Positions 48,665-58,847 of a DNA stretch of 64,000 nucleotides are shown piece after piece. The DNA is from Tamarix chinensis. Lineage: Eukaryota > Streptophyta > Magnoliopsida > Caryophyllales > Tamaricaceae. Within the stretch, counting starts at the first letter, position 1; the number at the start of each line of letters is the position of its first letter. Where the stretch lies: NCBI GenBank assembly GCA_030549775.1, contig CM060178.1, positions 66,330,896-66,394,895 of the forward strand, read 5' to 3'. The notes under the pieces were generated by a model, which made no database searches, was not told the origin of the DNA, and worked only from the letters and a program-made list of their open reading frames with translations. A program made the position numbers and the translations under genes.

Positions 48665-48964
48665 ATTTTTAAAACCCTATATTTTAATAAATAAATTTTA
48701 TTTTGGATAAATTAGCTTTTAAATATTTTTAATTATTTTATGGATTTTTGAGTGTATGAAATATGGTATAAATATTTTAATAAATTAAAATAAATATTTT
48801 GTTATTTTATCATATTCTTATTATTTAAATAATTTTTTTCAAATTATTATTTTACTAAAATTATCCCTTTCAAATCCTTATATTTCAATTAAATTGTTAA
48901 ATAAATTTATTACCCAAAAATATTTTACCTTATTATTTATAAATTAAATTATTTTAATTAAAAC

Positions 48965-50080
48965 AATTTTTCCTTTCCCTTTTTCCCTTTTTCCTTCTTC
49001 TCCCTTTTCTTTCTTTTTCTTTCTCCTTCCTTAGGCCGCTGGCCTACCCTCTCCCTCCCCGTCGCTTGGGCCTGGCCCATTTTCTTTTTTTTTTCTTCTC
49101 CCGCGTGTAGCCCGGCTGCCCCTCCTCCTTTCTTTTCTTTCTTCTTCGACCGGGTCCGCCCGTCACACAGCCCCCAGCCCCCCCGACACTCCCTTCTTCT
49201 TCCTTCGTCTTCTTCCCCCATCACCGGCGAGATTCTCGCTGCCCGACTTGCTGCTCCCCCTCCCCGTTGACCTCCCCTGTCTCCCTCTCTTCTCCCTCTC
49301 CCTACCTCCCTCTTTTTCTCCCTCTCCCTGCAACCCTATTCCCCTACCACCCTGCCGACACCCCTCGAGCCGCCCTATCCCTTCCCTTCTCTTCCTCTTC
49401 TATTTATTACTCCTTCCCTGCCCTTTCTGCATTTTTTTTTCAAGCCTCCCCTATGCCCCCGAGCCTCTCCTTTTCTCCCTTTCTTCTCCTCCCTTCTCTC
49501 CCCCTGTTTTTGTTTCGCCGCCGCCGCTCGCTTCCGCCGCCTCAACCACCACCTGCACCACCTCCTTCCACCCTCTGCCTCACCCTTGAACTATCACAGT
49601 CCCCATCGAGCCACCTCGCAACCCATTCTTCCTCCTCTCTTTCTTTTCTCTCCCCTTCCATCCCTTCTCGGCAACCACCCTGCACAGCCCCGATCCGCCG
49701 CCATTCCGCCGCCTATGCCGCCACCTGAGCCACCAAAATAATCCCTGAAACCCCCTCTACCAATCCCAATGCTCCTTTGGCCGAAGACACCACCTGCAAG
49801 CCCTTGTTTTTCCCCTCACTTTTCCTTCCTCACCAGCCCCCACCTCGACACCCCACTTCGACCGCCACCTTCGCAGCCTTGCTGTCGCCGCCTCCGCCAC
49901 CCTTAGCCGCCGTTAATCCTTCCCAGACCATCACCTACACCCCCTCTCCACTTCTGCACCATTACCTTGCCTCAAATCCTTCCCCACAATGCCCTTTCCT
50001 TAGCCCCAAACCACCAACCCAAAAATACCCATTTTCCCTATCTCCACCACCTTCGAGCCCCTCTTTTTATTCTTTCTTTG
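48965..50080 (+). repeat. Pyrimidine-rich block of LTR B
   Basis: C/T-rich plus strand with CCGCC-rich parts after 49510. It creates overlapping Pro/Ser-rich open frames (49248-49589, 49267-49728, 49777-50136), none matching the frames of LTR A in start, end or phase. More GC-rich than its AT-rich surroundings. Confidence 0.85.
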
Positions 50081-50102
50081 CATGCAGCTCATGCTGCATG
50101 AG
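50079..50102. promoter_or_regulatory. Conserved palindromic RY-type element, LTR B
   Basis: Identical over 24 bp to LTR A 45952-45975; two TGCATG cores around CAGCTCATGC. A further short AGTAGTATGAGCTGCTA stretch follows, making a larger loose dyad. Confidence 0.45.
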
Positions 50103-50744
50103 TAGTATGAGCTGCTACCTTCTTTTATTGATTTGAATATTAATTTTAAGGTATAATTATATTTTAATTTATTTATTCTATTAATTTTTATAAAGCCTTA
50201 TGTCTTGATTTTTATGATTTCTAACATAAGAAACCTTGATATTATTCTTTTTTAGGTGTTGGTTTTGATAATCCAATCTTAAACCTTAAACCGGAATACC
50301 GGTAAGGTTTTTTTTGGCGAAAACTGAGGTAACCGTTAAATCCCGCTTAAATGCATGGATTAACGCATGTTAGCACATTAGGCATTTTTAATGTGTATTA
50401 TACTTGATATAGGTTGTTTAGTATTTAATATGTGGTGCTTGTGTTGATTGATGAAAAGGAAGCATGATAGATTGTTTTTATGTATGGAAATATTAATAAG
50501 GCAATGATTTGGTTGTTAAGGAAAATGTTATGTATTATCCATGTTGTTTTATGCTGTTGTAATATTTAATATATATTTAGTATTTTGTGAGCCTTAGGGG
50601 ATTTTATTAATGTATATTGTACAAGAATATGGCCTAATTTATATATGGGTGTTAATGAGTATTGTATTAACCTTGAAAGTTGTGGATGATGCATTAATAT
50701 TGATATTTTATGTAGTAATAATAATAATTTAATAAGTGGTGTGA

Positions 50745-51870
50745 TAAGGGGTATTATGGTAATTTTGGAGGCAAGGGTAATATGATAAATTTGTTGATAA
50801 AAGGAGAAAATGGTAATTTTGGAAGTAAGGGGGTAAAGTTGTAATTTTCTGAATAAAGGGTAAAATAGTAATTTGGTAATTTTGTAATAAAAGGGGCAAT
50901 TTGGTAATCTTGTAATAAAAGTGAAAATTTGGTAAATTGTAATAAAATGACAATTTGGTAAATTGTAATAAAATGACAATTTGGTAATGTTGTAATAAAA
51001 GGGTAAAATTGTAATTTTATAATTAAAGGGTAAAATAGTAATTTTGTGATTTACGAGCAGAATGGTCATTTGGAAATTTAAAAGAGGTAGGATAGTAATT
51101 TCATAATTAAGGACAAATGTAAATTTCATAAGTAAAAGGGTGATGTGGTAATTTTTAGGAGTCATGGGGTAAAATGGTAAATTTGAAGGTAAAAGAGTAA
51201 AACGGTAATTTGTAAATCAAGGGGGTAAAAGTGGAAATTGAAAAGGAGTAAATTGGTAATTATAATAATTGAGAAGGGTAAATATAATAATTTAAATAAA
51301 TAAAGGGTAATTTGATAATTTAATAATGGAGAAGGGTAAAATGGTAAATATGATAAATGTGAGGGGTAATTTGGTAATTTAACCAACTAGAGGGTATTCT
51401 GGTAATTTTAAAAATGGAGTAGGGTAGTTTGGTAATTATGATTATATAAAAGGGCAATTGGGTAATTTAACCAACCAAAGGGTAATTTGGTAATTTTAAC
51501 AATAAGGAAGGGTAGTTTGGTAATTGATAATAAAGGACGGTAATTTGGTAATTAACTGAATAAAGGGTTAATTTGGTAATTAGGATAAGGAGAAAGGAAA
51601 ATTTGGTAACTTGACCAACTCAAGGATAATTTAATAATTATAATAAAGGAAAGAGGGCAAAGTGTTAATCTAACCAATTAAATGGAAAGTATATTAAATG
51701 TAATAATTATTAAGGGGGATTAGTGACCTAATAAATATGAGTAATAACTTGGTAACCTAAATCGAATAAGAGGTAACTTGGTAATTTGTAACAAGGAGGG
51801 TAATATGGTAATTGGTCAAGTAAGGAAGGGATGGCTTAATAATTTTATAAATAAGGGGTAAATGAGTAGT
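50745..51870 (+). repeat. Degenerate AT-rich minisatellite of LTR B
   Basis: Dozens of copies of a unit built on GGTAATTTGGTAATTT plus a variable spacer, about 20-36 bp per unit; early units are AAAATGGTAATTTTGGA-like and later ones AGGGTAATTTGGTAATTT with AACCAACTAA or GATAATAGAGAA spacers. On the minus strand it gives long repetitive open frames (50566-51165) that are artefacts. The same array, shorter, is at 56330-56830 in LTR A. Confidence 0.9.
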
Positions 51871-52334
51871 TTGTATCTAATATCTCGTTGTGATTGTGGA
51901 GTTCGTATATGATTCTAATAATGTTGATTAACAAGGTAGTAGTATTTAATGATTAGTAAGTATCAGGAGATCGAATCCTAATTCGAAATTATATGAGATT
52001 AGTACGGCCTTAATGACTTCTCTGTGTTCCCTTGGACAACCATTTGAATAAGAAATTTCAGATGATATATGAACAATTGAAATTGGATAATTAGCTGATT
52101 GTTGTACTTTTGTGGTCACCATTAATTAAGACACTAATACTTAAAGAGAAAGACCTCGAGATCGGGAATGGTGGCTCTTTAGGGGTCGCTACCTTAAAGA
52201 CGTGGTTTAACCCACGATTATTTGGTATTTGCTGGTGTGCCTTTGTGCCCCAACCAGGCCCTATATCTACTCTATCTAGCTCTACGGACCTAGTTAGGGG
52301 GTATGCATACTTAAAGATTAGGTGTCTTTGTCGG

Positions 52335-52460
52335 TAGGGTACTGAGTTAGCTTTATGCACCAGTACGACCAGGGTACCTTTGTGTCCCTGGGTTACTAGT
52401 TGAAGGGTACTAAGTGCTTTTATGCACCAGTGCGACCGGTGTACCTTTGTGTCCCGGGTT
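52335..52460 (+). repeat. ~67-bp segment duplicated in tandem, LTR B
   Basis: Two copies share (A/G)GGGTACT, then TTTATGCACCAGT(A/G)CGACC, then GTACCTTTGTGTCCC(T)GGGTT. LTR D keeps the same duplication in diverged form at 14055-14190 (GTAGGGTACTG, CAGTGCGACTA; GTAGGATACTA, CAGTATAACTA), so it predates both copies. Confidence 0.8.
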
Positions 52461-52582
52461 TTTGATCTCCCTATCGAGGCAAATAAATGGAATTGTTGTG
52501 TTGAATAAAAAGGGAAAATACTAATTGTTAAAGTGAAAGATTAACGAGCCGGGACTAGTTGATTTATATGATGAGTACCGAT

Positions 52583-52722
52583 CCACCGGAAATAATAGTG
52601 GCCTAGGATGTTTTGCCCTGGTTGATGTTCATGAGTATTGATCCACCAGATATAATGGTGGCCCAGGATGTTTTTACCCTGGATGATATATATGTATTCC
52701 GACCCACCAGCCAGAATAGTGG
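52583..52722 (+). repeat. CCACCGG...AATAGTGG array, 3 units, LTR B
   Basis: CCACCGGAAATAATAGTGG (52583), CCACCAGATATAATGGTGG (52643) and CCACCAGCCAGAATAGTGG (52703), spaced exactly 60 bp. Each unit begins CCAC and ends GTGG, an imperfect dyad. GATG-TTTT-ACCCTGG spacers lie between units. Confidence 0.88.
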
Positions 52723-53336
52723 AGGTCCCGAGCTCAATAAAATTTATTTTGGATGTGATTGAGTTATGGAAAAATACTAGTCATTGAGATGATTGATTAA
52801 TGATGGACTAATGGCCTCAAGGCTCGAAAAATATATCGATTACTCATCATGGCCTATTGATATTGGTTGACTGGTTAAACGAATATATGAAAGTGATTGT
52901 TACGTATACGCTATTAATGTATGTTTGAATTATTGGATGTACAAATAAATGGATTCGAATATCATGTTTATATCTATGGTTATATCTGAATGTAGTAGTA
53001 TCATGTGTAATATGGCGTGCCTGTATTTTAAGTGTGTTTTTAAAGGGTTACTCAGTACCGTAGTACTGAAGGGTTCCCTTCATGGGGCCCCTGCCTATTC
53101 AATGGGCAGTACCCCTTGCAGGTTGTATTCAGGTGCTATTAAGTGGGCTCTCGGGAAAGAGCGTAAGGTACTGTCCGGAAATTGTAGGGTTTTACTTGTC
53201 TCTTTTAAATTCAATGTATTTGTTATTTTGTAACCACCGATGTTGAATCTTTCTCTTATAAAGTGTTTACCGCGCCTCTCTGATTTTTAAGTGCTTAAGT
53301 TTCTCGTAAAATGATATTTTACTCTTTTAGCCTTAG

Positions 53337-53382
53337 CACTTGGTACCGGAACGGTATAGGTGAACCGGTCTGCTACTAAGTG
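53337..53382. promoter_or_regulatory. Conserved inverted repeat near LTR 3' end (family-wide)
   Basis: CACTTGGTACC (53337-53347) and GCTACTAAGTG (53372-53382) flank GGAACGGTATAGG...ACCGGT. Equivalent pairs: LTR A 58697-58707 / 58732-58742, LTR C 3724-3734 / 3759-3769, LTR D 15032-15042 / 15066-15076. Could be a stem in element RNA (R/U5 region) or a protein-binding dyad. Confidence 0.5.
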
Positions 53383-53487
53383 TGGCGGTAATGCTCCCAA
53401 AGTTCACTGATTATTAACTGCTTCCGCAAAGTTTCTTTTAATTAAACGAAATTTTTCAGTAGTGAATTTTGGGGGCGTTACATGCTA

Positions 53488-54671
53488 TCTTGTCCTCTCC
53501 CAATATACACTGGTTGTGATCATCATAAAGTCAGTTAATTCTATTATGAACCTTTTTGCCTTGGGCTATAGCATGAAAATACCTGTTATTTCCATCTCCC
53601 AATTTCACAAACTGAATGTGAGCCTTTTGCTGGAAGAAATGTTCTTCTTCAGTTGCTCGGTAATGCCATTTGAGAGAGGCCTCTCTTTCAGTCTTGATCA
53701 TATCCTGATTAAAAGGGTCTAGCATGAGGCTTCTGTGAGCTTCTTACCATTCAAAGTGTGCTTTCCTAGATTTCACAGACACATGCCCCTAGTGAACCTT
53801 ATTCAGCTCCTTCAGCTTACCCTTAAGCTCTCGTAGGTTGGTGACAATCTTGTACATGGCAGACATTGGGCATGCAACTTTCCATATCTCTTGGACTAAG
53901 GGCAGAAACTCCTCTTTGTCAGCCCAGTAGTTATGGAATTTGAAAGGTTTGAGTCCACTAGTCCCTTGCTGATCCACCTATAGCATCAAGGAACAATGAT
54001 CAGAGATGACTTGGGCTTCAATCTGCAAGGTGGTAGCAGGAAACTGAGAGAGCCATTGAATGTTTCCAAAACCCCTATCAAGCCTACTGTATATCCTAGT
54101 CCCACTCTCCTGTTTATTCGTCCAGGTATATTTGGGCCCAATAGTTGGTAATTCACATAGACCACACTGATGAATGCAATGTGTGAAATCATCTACATCA
54201 TTTTAGTTTACATCCCCCCAAGTTTTTCAGATTCAGATGCCACAATGTTGAATTCTCCTAAGATGGTCCAAGGCTGATGAACACTCCCTTCTATAGTTTC
54301 AAGCCATGTCCAAAGGTCCTATCTAAGACGGCCCATATTGAACCCATATATAACAGTCAATTCAAAGTGAATATTCCTTCTAAGGTCCACAACCCTGGTG
54401 TGGATGCCTTGAGCCATACAGCTGATGACCCTAACATCAAAGATGGCAGCATTCCAAAGTAGCCAAATTCTCCCATTATGATGATGTGGGTAGTTGTGGG
54501 CCCAATCCCATCCCAATTGCAATCTTTCTAGGATAGGTCAAGCCTTATTCTCCTTCACACGAGTTTCCACTAACCCCAAAATTTCTAATTTGTGTTGTTT
54601 GACAAATTGTCTCACAACACCATGTTTGAGGGTTTGTTTAGCCCTCTAATGTTCCATACAGCTAAATTCAT
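53488..54671 (-). pseudogene. LINE-2 ORF2, N-terminal part: APE-type endonuclease
   Basis: ORF2 begins at ATG 54669-54671 (MNLAVWNIRGLN), overlapping ORF1 by 26 nt in a different frame. The endonuclease follows with a few stops: WNIRGLN, GLVETRVKENK (catalytic Glu), GRIWLLWN near 54465, an ILGEFN segment near 54255 (GDFN in active enzymes, Asp to Glu here), then SDH near 54000 and, in the 54190-53980 stretch, a YTWTN-type segment. The linker to RT continues through KPFKFHNYWADK (53789-53977) and WHYRATEEEHFFQQKAHIQF (53531-53725). LTR B then interrupts; RT resumes at 48651. The enzyme would nick the target DNA. Confidence 0.9.
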
Positions 54672-55965
54672 AGTATATGTAAGGGCAATGAACCCCCACC
54701 TCTATCAATATCCCCTGATCTTCTCCTTTCTCTTGAGCCACCCTAGCAATGAACAACTTTGTAGGAGGGCCAATAGATACAGTGATGCTTTTGTTGTTTA
54801 CATAATCTTCCCTAGGACATGAATCTCCAGTCTTGTCACATGATGGCATTAGAGTTTTACCAGCATCAATTTTCTCCATTTCTAGAGGGGGTGGACATTT
54901 AGGTTGTTCCTTTGGATCTCCCTAGCTCAGTTCTTTGAACTGAGGCTTTTGAGGCTTAGGAACCCAAACTCTGTTATCTGCCCTACTCTGCCCACTAGTT
55001 AGTTTTCTGCATTGGCCAACATCATGCCCAACAATGTCACAGTGATGGTAGAATTTTGGTCTCCATTCATATTCCACTCGTTGGTTAACAACCTCACCAT
55101 TTGGTAACAGAATCTGTACATGGTCGACTACTGGAGTACTCACATCAATCTCGATCAGGAGACGAGGGAATGAAATTCTCCCATGCATGGCTGTTATTTG
55201 ATCAACACAAATTGGTTTGCCCAGGATACTCCCAATTCTACTTAAGCTATCATCTGACCAAAAGTGAAGAGGTAATCCAGGCAGGACGTCCCATAGAGGC
55301 ATGACTCACCACTCAGACATTGAAAGATCCAGCTCAGGTGACCACCTTCTCACAAGTAGGGGACGTATGCCAAAGTTCCAAAAGGGCCTTTCAAGGATTA
55401 TGTTCATGTCATCAGTCGAGTCAAATCGAAAAACAAAGAAACCATGGTCATGGGTCAAGACCTCGGGGACATTGGGGAGGAACGACCATTGTTCTACTAC
55501 AAATTTCTTCATATGAGTATGGAGTGGACGTGGGCCAGGCACATACCCTACCACCGCATTTCTCCACCGTCTAGCCTCCCTATCTAATTCCAACTCCTGC
55601 ATCTCCGCTTTCAGTACCCCATCAACCATAGTCGGTGGTACGTATTTCAAGTTCATGCCCTTTTCTGGGCGGTGATTTGCTAGGAGAATCTTCTTCCAGT
55701 TCAATGTCAAGTTTTCCTTTGGGGGTTCCTCGACTTCCAATCGGTTTCCCTCCGGTTCAAGAGAATAATCAGCCAGTTTGCCACTTGAGAGCTCCCGTGA
55801 ACGGATAGCCATACCGAAACTTTGTCCAAATTCCTCTGTGCTCTGGTCAAACAACTTCTTTGGGGCTCCTATGGATTCATCATTTATCACCGATTGGTGA
55901 CTCTCAGATGAGGTTGGGGACTCCGGTTTGGGAGTAGATTTACGCTGTGACTTCCTCTTTGCCAT
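54646..55965 (-). pseudogene. LINE-2 ORF1 (DUF4283-like, knuckle), two in-frame stops
   Basis: One frame of 440 codons including the terminator, from ATG 55963-55965 (MAKRKSQRKSTPKPESPTSS) to TAG 54646-54648, broken by TGA 55306-55308 after MSEW and TGA/TAG 54922-54924 after FKELS; no frameshift. The first stop fits CGA to TGA decay of a methylated CpG. The DUF4283-like domain lies about residues 90-290 (HDHGFFVFRF, WNFGIRPLLVRRW, MPLWDVLPGLPLHFW, IGSILGKP). The knuckle reads YHHCDIVGHDVGQC: the first Cys is Tyr. The tail is polar and the stop overlaps the ORF2 start. Confidence 0.92.
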
Positions 55966-56329
55966 GGATGCTGTTGGGCGAGCAACAGTTCCACGGTGAT
56001 CGAACAGTGAAACGTCCGAAAGAGCCTAGTGCATGAGGCGCGTTCTTCTTGCATGTCTCTTCATTTTATACCATATGTTGAGGTCAATGTTAAGTATTTA
56101 TCCATGTTGTATTATGCTATTGTGATTTTTAATGCATGGTTAATATTACTGTGAGCCTTAGGGGTATTTTAGTAATATGTCTTATGCAAGAATGTGGCCT
56201 AATATGTATGGGTGTTAATAAGTATTATATTAAATATAATAGTTGTGGAGTTGAATAATAAGAATGGGGTATGAATATTAATATTTCGTGTAGTGATAAT
56301 AATTTAATATAAATGGTGTAATAAGGGAA

Positions 56330-56830
56330 AAATGGTAATTTATAAATAAAAAGGTAAATTGGTAATTTTAGAAGTAAAGGGGTAAAATGGTAATTTTGGA
56401 GGTAAAAGGTAATTTTGGAGGTAAAGGGTAAAATGGTAATTTTGGAGGCAAGGGCAAAATGGTAATTTGTAAGTAAAAATGGTAAATTGGTAATTTTGGA
56501 AGTAAAGGATAAAATGGTAATTACAGGGCAAAATGGTAACTTATAAGTGAAAAGGGTAACTTGGTAATTTTGATAATAGAGAAGGGTAGTTTGGTAATTA
56601 TGATAATAGAGAAGGGCAATTTGGTAATTTAACCAACTGAAGGGTAATTTGGTAATTTTGATAATGGAGGAGGCAATTCGGTAATTTAACTAACTAAAGG
56701 GCAAATTGGTAATTATGATAATGTAGAAGGGTAATTTGGTAATTTATTCAACTAAAGGGGCAATTTAGCAATTATAACAAAGGAGAAGGGCAATTTGGTA
56801 ATCTAACCAACCAAATGGGAAATACGATAA
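56330..56830 (+). repeat. Degenerate AT-rich minisatellite of LTR A
   Basis: Same GGTAATTTTGGAGG / AGGGTAATTTGGTAATTT units as in LTR B, about half as long an array; spacers GATAATAGAGAAGGG and AACCAACTGAAGGG repeat. Length difference from B shows gain or loss of units since the copies separated. Confidence 0.9.
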
Positions 56831-57764
56831 GTGTAACAATTATGAAGGGTGAGTGGTGAGCTAATAAGTGTGGGAGATAGCTTGGTAACCTAAACCGAGT
56901 AAGGGTGTGGTAAAGAACAACTATATGTGAGTTACATGCCTTGTGTGCCATGTGTTATGCCATATTGTGTACCTCATGCTTAATGATTAATCATTTATAG
57001 CGCAACTTGGAGTAAATGTATGCTTATGTGACTTCCTTATGGAATGTGGATGATGATTATATTTGTTGTACGTACGATGTTATGTGATGTGATCCTCTAG
57101 GATATGCATGCTAGGATATTTAATGTGGGATGGAAGGATGAAAAAGGGAAAATGGGAAAGTAAGATAACCAAGGGGAAGTAAGTTGGCTAACGTAGGTAT
57201 GAATGACCTAAATAACCCATGATCCATGAGTGGATGAATAAATGGGGACTTAAATTAAATGAATTAGTGATGCAACTCTTGCATGGGAGATTTCTAGGGT
57301 ATGCATGGGATGATCCTTACGAAAGAAAGGTGTTAGGGTTTGAGCAGCCAACTAGGGTTTTACAGTCACATGTATAATTGGTGAGTAGAGTGATGAGATT
57401 TGGATCGAATCTAAATGAGATGAGGTATGGGACGATAAAAAGAAAGGTTGGGCCACGTAGGTCTGATTAGGGTTTCAAAGGAAAACCCTAGAGAGTCTTA
57501 GTGAGAGAATTTGAATGTCATAAGGTCATGGATCTCAACCCACACCCTTAGGATTTGGGTCTTTGTTATGGGTAGATGTAAGGAGGAATGGATGCCGAGT
57601 GTGATAAGAGGCGCAAAGGTCTCAAGATATGGGGCGGGCCCTCTTGGGAGGATAGAAGTAGAGGTCGGTGACATTCATGTCAAGGGTGAAATACTTTCGA
57701 ATAAGATATGAATAAGACACTAATCACTTAAAGAGGAAGATTGTTGAGCTGGACCCAGACTGGT

Positions 57765-58102
57765 CCACCGGCGAATAATAGTGACCAGGAGCCTGGGTTC
57801 CCCGGAGACCGATCCACCGGCGAATAATAGTGGCTAGGAGCATTTTGCCCTACATAATTTCCAGTCCACCGGCTATAATAGTGGGGGATTCTATGCTCAA
57901 CAAACCAAATGTAATGAAGCTAAGACATGGAAAATACACTAATCACTTACAATAAAACATCATGTGAGTAGGGGTCAGACCGGTCCACCAACAAATAATA
58001 GTGGCCAGGAGCGTTGTGCCTTGGAGACTGATCCACCGGCAATAATAGTGGTCAAGAGCGTTCTGCCCTCTATGCATTCCAGTCCATCGGCTATAATAGT
58101 GG
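57765..58102 (+). repeat. CCACCGGC...AATAGTGG array, 2 x 3 units, LTR A
   Basis: Units begin at 57765, 57814, 57866, 57985, 58033 and 58084, e.g. CCACCGGCGAATAATAGTGG and CCACCGGCTATAATAGTGG. They form two triplets about 220 bp apart with similar spacers (GAGCCTGGG / GAGCATTTTGCCC / GGGGGATTC), so the whole triplet seen once in LTR B was duplicated in A. Confidence 0.9.
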
Positions 58103-58399
58103 GGTTCCCACACTCACGTGGATATTTATAATACAAGATGATTGATTAATGATGGACTAATGGCTTTAAAGCCCTAAAAGTATCAATTGTTCACTATGAC
58201 CTATTAATACCTGATTGACTTGTTAAGTATGCGAATGTACGAAAGTGAATATTATGTATGCACCATTAATATCTGATTGACTTGTCAAATATATGAATGT
58301 ATGGATTTGAATATTATGGTTACACCTGTCGTATGTATAGATATAGTGGTATATCATGTGTTACCTTGCGGGCCTACTTTTAAGTGTGTTTTAAAGGGT

Positions 58400-58480
58400 T
58401 ACTCAGTACCGTAGTACTAAAGGGTTCCATTCGTGGGGCTCTTGCCTATTTAATAGGCAGTGTCCCTTGCAGGTCGTTTT
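58400..58480 (+). repeat. Conserved block with small hairpin in giant LTRs
   Basis: GGGTTACTCAGTACCGTAGTACT, then AAGGGTTCC, GGGGC, CTGCCTATT...AATAGGCAG and CCTTGCAGGT. LTR B has the same at 53045-53125 with CTGCCTATTCAATGGGCAG, and LTR D at 14706-14790. CTGCC/GGCAG can pair around a TATTCAAT loop. One of the least diverged parts of the LTR. Confidence 0.7.
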
Positions 58481-58847
58481 CAGGTGCAATTCAAGTAGGC
58501 TCCTGGGAAATAGCATAAGGAACTATCCAGAAAGTCCTAGGGTTGTCATCTTTCTCTTTTAAATTCTTGTTTCAATGTATTCGTTGTTTTGTAACCACCA
58601 CTAGTGGATTTTATTCTCGTAAATTATTTACTATGCTACTCTGATTTAAATAGGTTTGAGTTTCTCGTAAGTTGTATTCTTCTCTTTTAGCCTTAGCACT
58701 TGGTACTAGAACGGTAGGAGTGAACCGGTCTGGTACTAAGTGTGGCGATAATATCTTCAGAATTCACGGTTTTGTTATTTCATTTCCACTAATTATTTTA
58801 TTAAAATAAAATTTTTTAGTAGTGAATTTTGGGGGTGTTATACTTAG

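Larger units (their letters stand above)
48652..53482 (+). mobile_element. Giant solo LTR copy B (4,831 bp), TSD TGCTA
   Basis: Starts TGTAATCCCCCAAATTTTT and ends GGGGGCGTTACA; perfect 5-bp duplication TGCTA at 48647-48651 and 53483-53487. The best-preserved copy and the reference for the family. Parts: AT-rich head 48652-48960; pyrimidine block 48965-50080; palindromic element 50079-50102; hairpin 50282-50309; degenerate minisatellite 50745-51870; duplicated ~67-bp segment 52335-52460; CCACCGG array 52583-52722; conserved block 53040-53130; dyad 53337-53382. The last 30 bp (TTTTTCAGTAGTGAATTTTG...) resemble the Tekay-like LTR end at 23526-23555. It interrupts ORF2 of LINE-2 and is the youngest insertion in the nest. 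Confidence 0.96.
46413..56085 (-). mobile_element. LINE-2: plant L1-type LINE with 14-bp TSD, split by solo LTR B
   Basis: A minus-strand LINE flanked by the perfect 14-bp duplication AATGTTAAGTATTT (46399-46412 and 56086-56099). The 3' end is the poly(T) of the plus strand at 46411-46417, i.e. a poly(A) tail. About 120 bp of 5' leader precede ORF1 at 55965. Without LTR B the element is about 4.84 kb and looks full length: ORF1 54646-55965, ORF2 from 54671 to 46501. Stops and frameshifts are few compared with the other elements, so it is relatively young. It sits in giant LTR A, and its ORF2 is interrupted by LTR B. Confidence 0.95.
44428..58842 (+). mobile_element. Giant solo LTR copy A (~4.7 kb without its insert), TSD CTTAG
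   Basis: Starts TGTACTCCCCCGAAATTTT at 44428 and ends GGGGGTGTTATA at 58842 (ancestral ..TACA). A perfect 5-bp duplication CTTAG flanks it (44423-44427, 58843-58847). LINE-2 splits it at 46413-56085; the two parts give about 4.74 kb, collinear with LTR B. Parts: AT-rich head 44428-44750; pyrimidine block 44750-45960; palindromic element 45952-45975; hairpin 46154-46181; minisatellite 56330-56830; CCACCGG arrays 57765-58102; conserved block 58400-58480; dyad 58697-58742. No internal region or second LTR, so a recombined solo LTR. It interrupts gypsy-P pol. Confidence 0.95.

Noticed and set aside
50566..51165. 199-codon minus-strand open frame with repeated ITxLPFYYK-like peptide
   Set aside because: Direct translation of the TAATTTGG minisatellite; no conservation of frame in LTR A.
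52949..53233. 94-codon open frame in LTR B
   Set aside because: Covers the conserved LTR block, but LTRs A and D have shifts and stops in the same place.
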